Assembly: GCA_907165065.1 (NCBI GenBank)
Contig: OU015523.1
Span: 15,437,834-15,501,833 of the forward strand
Length of the DNA: 64,000 nucleotides
DNA from: Caprimulgus europaeus
Taxonomy: Eukaryota; Chordata; Aves; Caprimulgiformes; Caprimulgidae
Direction of reading: 5' to 3'
Of the stretch, positions 57,591-64,000 are shown one piece after another. The notes under the pieces were generated by a model that searched no databases, was not told the origin of the DNA, and saw only the letters and a program-made list of their open reading frames with translations. Both the position numbers and the translations under genes were made by a program. Position 1 is the first letter of the stretch; every line of letters begins with the position of its first letter.

Positions 57591-60500
57591 AAAAAAATCT
57601 ACAGGAAAGCTCATGATGTAAACAAGTTTCTAAGTGTTGGACTGCTCTGTTTTGCTCATGAGGTCATGTTTTTTGAAGCTGAGTTGAAGAAAGAAACAAG
57701 ACAGTTACTCTTCTCATGAATTATACCAGCAAGGTACCGCACAACTCCTTCTGCTAGACTAGCTGATCTACACACTTCATATAAGCAGGTTTGCAGAAGC
57801 AGCTCTTTATGAAAAGGCCCACACATCTGTACCACCTTTCTAAAAGAACAAAATCAATGCATGTGAATCCGAATGGACTCTACAGCATGGGAGACAGCAA
57901 ATACCTCGCTATTTCAGCTCAGCTTCCAAAGAGGAAGCAAAATTTGGGTTGAACAAAAAGCAAACTGCATTTTTTTAAAAACAAACAAACCAACAAAAAC
58001 CAACCTATCTGCCAAGTCAAACAGTAACCCCAGTATTAGTGACACAGCAGCAGGGCTCTTAAATCCAGATCCCACGCAGATATTATAAACTGTATTACGC
58101 ACTTACTTGTTAGCACAGGAGGCTAGGAATGAGCCTTTGGATGAGGGCAAGGAAGAATGGGCTTCTGGCTGTGAGGTTAGCAGGAGTATCAAAAAGGGCA
58201 ACATAACCACATGGAGAAGAGCTGAACCTTGGTGTTGGCTCTGCAAGCAGAACTCTGCCTTAACCTTTCCACTCCTGCTCTGGAAGTGAGAGGCAGAGAA
58301 CCTCTCGTGTGCTCTCTTCAGGAACTGCAAGGCAAAGTCTTGGGTAATAACAGCCATTATGAAAGGCACAAGAACAGCAACACCAGTTTTGTGGAAGAGA
58401 TATCCCTAGAACTGCTCGTCCTTTGGCTCACAGCCCAGTGCATTTCCTCAGAAACCAGGAGGGTTTTGTGGCCCGGTGCTCACTGTCTGGCTGACAGACT
58501 GATGAGCTAGCTCTGCCACATCCCGCTCTCCAGCTCCCCAAATTAAGTCTAACAATTTTCTGCATTTCAGATGTGTGACCATCTGTTTCCAGCCTTGTGC
58601 TAGACCTCACTGAGGGCATCCTAGAGATACCCATTTTCAGAAACCGTGTGTCTTCTGTTTTCCTCTCTGTTCATGCATTTAAAAGGTTTTCAAAGTATTT
58701 GTGCTGGGGAAAAAAAAAAGGGCAAGAGGCTTATTTGGGTTACTACTTGCTCACAACTGCCTTAAGTTACATCTTCCACACTCTAATACGTCAATTTGAA
58801 AATGTGTTTATGTACCATAAAGCAAATAATATATCTTTTCCAGAGCCCATCTCGCTGACTAGAAAATTTCACACCCAGCCTGTTGGCCAGCCTTACTTTA
58901 TCCACTCCATGTAGGCATGAATATTAAAATAGAAGTAAACTGTGAAGAACACATTACACAAAATACCTTATATTGCAAATAAGTACACTCTATTCAAAAC
59001 TTATGAGTCTTGAATTAACAAGTCAGCTCATGTCTATGTCTTTATTCTCCATCACACATTTAGCCTTAAAAAAACCCAGATGATATAAAATGAGAATTAA
59101 ATGTTGAGTGGGGAAGAGGATTTGCTTTTTAATAATATGTACTTCTCTGCTTGCATGTGTAGCTTTGAAGACTAGAAAATAATTTCATTTTCAAAAGAAA
59201 GTAAAAATTTTCTTTTCTCCAGAAACCAGAAAGTTAAGTAAAACACCAAATGGTATGAGAATTACAAATAATTCAGCAGTTGGCAAGACTGGATGGAGCA
59301 TGACTGTTACAGATGGAAGATTTAGTGGCCAAACTCTAACAAGTCTCTGCTGAGCACGTATGGACTGAGATTTTTCAGAAGCTTACAATTTGGCCACATG
59401 TAGGTAGATATAAACTGAGATGGCAAAAGGTAAATATCCCTGACACCAAGGCTACTTTACCTGCCAATCTCTCCTCCAAAACACATAAATGCTGAATTTT
59501 CATTCAAAACAGAAATATGATTTTTTTTTTTAATGACTAAGACAACATATGTTTCCCTTATCTCTGGACTTTTTAGCTGAAATTTTCACAAATATTCAGC
59601 CCTGGGCTAATACTCAGCATAAACTACTTCAAACCAAATGGATGCAGTTTGGCAAACTGATAAGCAATGGAAAATTACATTGGATAATGAAAAAACGTTA
59701 GGCACTTCAGTGATAAGCAATTGTATCAGCTTTGCATAGGACGCGCCTGTCTCCAGCTGTCTCCCTTCAGACCGAATTCAAACACACACAGACAGGTACA
59801 GTTCATCTGTAATTTTTATTTATTTTTTTTTTTTTCAGTCGTTTGCAGCAGATGGGAACGCAATTCAGTGTCTGAGTTGACTGCATGTGTGTAGCATGCA
59901 CTGGTATTTTGTAGGAAAGTCAGATGGAAAGCTGGAACATTTCTTCTTGCTGCTGCTGTCCCTGCCTTTTAAGATGTATTTTTGCAGAGGAGTGAAAGGT
60001 AATGGGAAAGGTACAGAAGAAAGGATTGCAATGGCTGGGCAGTGCAGTCTCCTGGCCTATTTTGGCTGCTTCTATTTTAGGTTCTTGGTCATGGGAATTT
60101 CTCTTCCCCTGCTAGCAGAGTAGCAGCAGAATCCCAGGCTCCCTCACCTCATTCTGACAGTGACTGCTGACGCTGTGACTCTCCTCCCAGGATGCTGTCT
60201 GCAAGGGGGCTGAGCAGCAGGGAAAGGAAGGGTTTAGATAAGCAGAGGTCATTGGCTAAAAATGTGGGAGACTGAGGCCAGTCTTCATGAGGAGGAGGAT
60301 AGTGGCAAGGTCCTCAAAGGAAGTGGCTTTGCCCAAGAGAATCAGGTGCAGGGAGACTCGATTCCCCTTTACTGTTCAGCCGCTGATGTGCTGTGTGGCA
60401 AGTTGTAACTTCCCTGCCCTGGGATAAAAATGGGAATGGGAGCAACCCACTGAACGAACGTGCGTGCATATGTGTGCAAGAGGGGGCCAAATTTACTGAA

Positions 60501-60600
60501 CACCTGTAAGTGTGCCTATTTCTTCCAAAGGGGATCTTCAAAAAAGCAACACTACCAGTATATTGTCTGCTTTACCCATTGCCCTGTAGGAAGTATATGA
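57591..60600. other. No gene recognised
   Basis: Frames up to 105 codons (58597-58914, plus) without recognisable content. T-runs at 59520-59532 and 59822-59836. The stretch 59650-59800 (GATAAGCAATTG, TTTGCATAGG, preserved CGCGCC) is a weak conserved-element candidate. Confidence 0.45.
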
Positions 60601-60616
60601 TCAAACATTTTCCACT

Positions 60617-60960
60617 TTGAATACGTTTCAATTCACAGAGCATGCCTGTTCCCTGCAATCCCTCTGCTGGTCCCCACACACCAATCTCAGTCCCTCACTG
60701 CCCCTCTGCAACCCTCAGACTCCACGATTAACCTCTCCACAACCCCTGCCTCCTACACAGAGCCAGGAGACTGCCTTCTGTGCCTGCCCAACATCGCACT
60801 CCTGCTCACCCCCCCTCCCCAGCACTCTGTGTGCTGCAGTCCTGCGGTCCCTCTTTTCCTTCCACACTCTGTGTCACCCTCCCCACCGTTTACAGTCCCA
60901 CACTCGTACAAAGCACCTTCTGCCTATTAAGCACTTCCATTCTGCAAAATCTCACAATTA
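60617..60960. repeat. Pyrimidine-rich (C/T) low-complexity stretch
   Basis: About 340 bp strongly enriched in C and T on the plus strand (CTCACCCCCCCTCCCC-type runs near 60807-60821). The Ser/Pro/Thr-rich frames here (60617-60961 and 60780-61010) in two phases are produced by composition and are not called as genes. Confidence 0.6.
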
Positions 60961-62990
60961 AAACTAATCCTTATCCTGCAAATAAGCTGAAAACGAAAGC
61001 AGTGCCTTAGAAAGCTTTCCATTTAATGAGCAGCTTTGCCATGGCTCTCACCATTCCCCATCTTCTCTGCTCCCTTCTCCAAGCGAGATGAAGATCAGCC
61101 CCCCTGCAGCTCCTTACTGTAAACATTAATTCAGGAGGTCACTTACATATTAATGCTGACCCCATTTCTGGCACCTTTGCTGATACAGAGCAGTCCCCCA
61201 GCAGTCCCATTAGCAGCAAGTATTTTAAAAGAAGCTGCTTCTTAATGTGGGTATAGGTGGTGGAAGCTGACCTCCATCACTTCTCCGCCCTTCCTCGCCT
61301 ACTCTCTGAATGCCGCCAGTGCTTGTGAGTATCAGATCACTGCACGACATGCGTGTACCTGGGACACACTTCTGTTTGTGTTTGCCCCCATGCAAAGGCA
61401 TGCCTAGGGCCAAGGGAAGCACTGTGCCCACACATAAAAGAGCAGCCCCACAAAGCAGCAAATGTCTGAAACCTGCCGTTTTAAAAAGCACTCAGGTATC
61501 GCTATCATGGACAGCAAAACAAACCACCATATAGACAGACCCTTTACAAGCACACTTGCATGATGTTTACAGCCCCTACGTACAGATGGACATCCCCAAT
61601 CCCAGCAGAATGCAAATCCACCCTTCTTCCGCCATGCCCCCCCTATGCATTTCCTCATCCCTCGCACTAGGTTGCACTTGCCTGTTTGAATGCTGCTGGG
61701 ATTGACAAGCCGCCAGCACCACCAGCAGCCCTGTCCTTTTCCCTGCAGTGCCCCAGTGAGGTACCAGAGTCCTGACCACAGCAGTGCAACAGACATTTCC
61801 CGAAGATGAGGCCGAAATGTCAGCAGCCCTCAGTACCTAACACATCCTGGGCAAACTAATGGGACTTCATGACAGAAAGGGAAACTGCAAGCAGCGAGCT
61901 TAGAAAAACAATGCCTGGGGAGATCCATGGGGGCTGCACTTTACCTGTCAGAGCTGAACCTAACCTCCTGCACCATCATCTTTAAAAAGCTGGCAGTTGG
62001 AAAAGCAAAGACTTTTCCCACTGAGGGAAAGCTCATCTCAACATCAACTACTCCACAACTCTGAACTCGCTTCAGAGTCCTGTGACTGCAGGAAATACTT
62101 GCTCTTCTCCCTAAGACAAAAAACCCTCTCACCACCATCCACCTAATTGCATTCCCACTTAGGCATGCACACCCCAGCTCCTGGTAAAGTACTCATGGGT
62201 TGCCTGTGGCCTTGATGGGGCAAAGCACCTGCAGAACTGGACCTAGTAGGTGTGGGTCCCAGCCCTGGGCAGGTGGGAACCCACACTGCCAGCCATAGCT
62301 GGGGTAGCAAGGCTCACCCGAATTAGCTTGTGAAGTGGGGCCAAGGGGTATGATTCTGCGAAGATTTACACTGAAAACTGTCTCTGGGCAATTTGTGCCT
62401 GCTTTTTACTCCAGAAGGCTCATATTTGTTCTTTTCCCTTTCCTGAACCCCAAGCAGAAATCACCTAGATGGAAGCTGGGCATTTTTGTGCTTGCTACAG
62501 AGAAAATGTAATGTGATGCAACGTAGGCTCACAGCAGAACACATAACACAAGGAGTGGCACTACCTGGACCCATAGAGCACACCTTTGATGTTCTCTTCA
62601 GAAAACTTCCAGAGCAAGCAGCCTCACCTGCTAGCACCCAGGCTGCATATCTGCCAGGCCTTTCACTTGAAATGGAAGAGTTTGGACTTGCTGGTTAAAT
62701 ATACATATGCATATATTATATGGCAATGGGATACTTTCTCAGGTTTTAATTGGTCTTATAGTATGAAATGAGGATTAAACATGAAGCAGTTAAGATCCAC
62801 GCCCATTTCCCCTCCAAGCAACTCAGTCCACCCTCCCATTCCTCCTACACAACACCAAAACAGTTTATTCTCCGTACACTATTACAAATCCCAGGTTAGT
62901 TATCGGCTTTTGTCCTGCAGCCTCCCATCTTGGGGCTCCCACACCAGCTTTGCTCCCGCCCCTCAGTTTTGTCCCAGTTTGTCCTGAGGA
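60961..62990. other. No gene recognised; GC-richer than the rest
   Basis: Includes the 130-codon minus frame at 61404-61796, overlapped by other frames on both strands. No domain or repeat recognised. AACATTAATTCAGGAGGTC and ACATATTAATGCTGACC around 61122-61160 are homeodomain-like cores worth an alignment check. Confidence 0.45.
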
Positions 62991-63300
62991 CCCCACAGAG
63001 CTCTGTCAATACACTACCCATTATTATAGTCCCTTCGGCTTTTCCTCAATTAAGACAGCCAATCATGCTAATTGTTCCCAGTTCTGTGATGGTTTAGTGA
63101 TGTGAATAAATGTCCCCTCAGGACGATGCTGCATCCACTCAAATCATTCACTTGTGATCTAAATACAAAGGGCATCAAGGTCCTCTGATATGAAAGGTTG
63201 CTACATACAACAGATAATGATATTTAACTGCAAAAAAGGCAGAAGATTTACTTTAATAACACGGTTACATTTGTAACTACCAAGTACCAAAAGCTCAGCG
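62990..63300. promoter_or_regulatory. Candidate conserved non-coding element
   Basis: About 300 bp of non-repetitive sequence with CCTCAATTAAGACAGCCAAT, CATGCTAATTGTTCCC, CAAATCATTCACTTGTGATC and GATAATGATATTTAACTG. Contains a CCAAT box and several ATTA cores; no open frame. One of the better texture candidates in the window. Confidence 0.35.
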
Positions 63301-63340
63301 TTTTTTACCACAGGCATTCATGGAACAGTGTCTCTCACAG

Positions 63341-63360
63341 CCCCCCCCCCCCCCCCCCCC
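63341..63360. repeat. C20 homopolymer
   Basis: An uninterrupted run of 20 C. On the minus strand it is G20, able to form a G-quadruplex. Length accuracy in an assembly is doubtful for such runs. Confidence 0.95.
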
Positions 63361-64000
63361 ACCAAGCAGCTGGATGCAGCTGAAACTGAATACACCTGAA
63401 AAAGGAATAGGACCAACTAGGTCTCTGTCCCTTAATATTATTCATTAAAAACTATACTTGCTTTTACAGATTTACCTGGAATTGGTTCCTGGTTTATACC
63501 CCTAACCCTGAGCATACCAGGACAGACACCCAGACAGGGCTCCTCCATCAACAGAAGGGCAGCCCTGCTGCTCCTTTGAGTCTGCCCCCAAATCCCACAT
63601 TTCCCATGCTCTGATAGTGGCCTGACCCTGGGGAAGCAATCTGAGGTGTAACAGTGCAGGCTGTCATCCCAGAATGGTCTAGCAGGAGCACACTGGAGTG
63701 AAGACCTGGTTTAACAAACCAAACCATGTTTGGGGCAAGCACATCTTCCTCAGTTGTGTGCCCCACTCTGCTGAGCTCCATGGACAACTGTGGCCTGCAC
63801 CCACAAAGCTCCTTCTCCACATCTCCATGTTTCCTCCACTTTCCAGTCACGGCAAAGACATTTGAGGGGCTTCAACTCTTCTTCTCAGCCAAACTGGTGT
63901 CTCTAAAGGACAAGGCAGCCAGTTTCTCCAGTATTGAACCACACAGACTTATGTCCTTTGCTGATTCCTGGTGACACAGATACCACCTCAGCCCAATCTT
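63361..64000. other. No gene recognised
   Basis: Frames of 82 and 100 codons on opposite strands overlap (63726-63974 and 63548-63850). No domain recognised. Confidence 0.45.

Noticed and set aside
60617..61010. Ser/Pro/Thr-rich plus-strand frames of 114 and 76 codons
   Set aside because: Open in two phases at once because the stretch is C/T-rich; no domain.
61404..61796. 130-codon minus-strand frame rich in Trp and Cys
   Set aside because: Overlaps frames on both strands in GC-richer sequence; no family or splice support.
1..64000. CRISPR arrays, operons, phage, plasmid or bacterial genes
   Set aside because: No regularly spaced repeats, no dense coding and no bacterial-type genes; composition and repeats are those of a vertebrate genome.

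Overview
The window looks like a gene-free piece of a bird nuclear genome, either an intergenic desert or the interior of a very large intron. Three things point to a bird. A CR1 LINE 3' tail near 30.7 kb carries the avian-style ending (GTTGGACTCAATAATCTCC, then CTTTTCCAACC and ATTCTATGATT). A CR1 endonuclease fragment lies near 36.2 kb. A piece near 54.5 kb begins like the LTRs of avian ERVL-type retroviruses. The sequence is AT-rich by eye and CpG-poor. It has no operon-like gene packing and no Alu, L1, B1 or B2 repeats. These assignments rest on remembered consensus sequences; no database search was run.

I find no supportable protein-coding gene, rRNA, tRNA, CRISPR array or microbial mobile element. 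The longest open frames are 100-145 codons, often overlap frames on the other strand, resemble no family I know, and in several cases sit inside repeats or simple sequence. I therefore annotate no CDS.

The recognisable content is fossil repeats. (1) MIR/CORE-SINE-like fragments lie at about 0.02-0.15, 2.8, 14.1, 19.6, 27.4 and 34.6 kb, with a doubtful one at 57.5 kb. (2) Two degenerate palindromic MITE-like elements lie at 15.1 and 30.4 kb. (3) CR1-group LINE remnants lie at 30.7, 33.8, 36.2-38.5 (plus strand), 50.9-52.2 and 52.5-53.0 kb (minus strand). (4) There is one truncated LTR start at 54.5 kb. (5) A roughly 46-bp dispersed unit is present twice, at 38.8 and 41.7 kb. Simple sequence includes a purine tract of about 300 bp (7.4-7.7 kb), a T38 run (50.4 kb) and a C20 run (63.34 kb).

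Between the repeats are stretches whose texture suggests conserved non-coding elements: TAAT/ATTA homeodomain cores, octamer-like sites, and no decay into simple sequence. The best are 7.02-7.36, 7.79-8.05, 17.9-18.1, 30.24-30.44, 39.29-39.62, 41.27-41.42 and 62.99-63.30 kb. Single-site candidates are a CTCF-type core at 40.71 kb, two ZNF143/SBS-type cores at 14.47 and 45.18 kb, and a POU-dimer-type palindrome at 41.34 kb. If the window has a function, long-range regulation of a neighbouring gene is the simplest reading, but only alignment or chromatin data could show it. I see no sign of a new multi-gene system.
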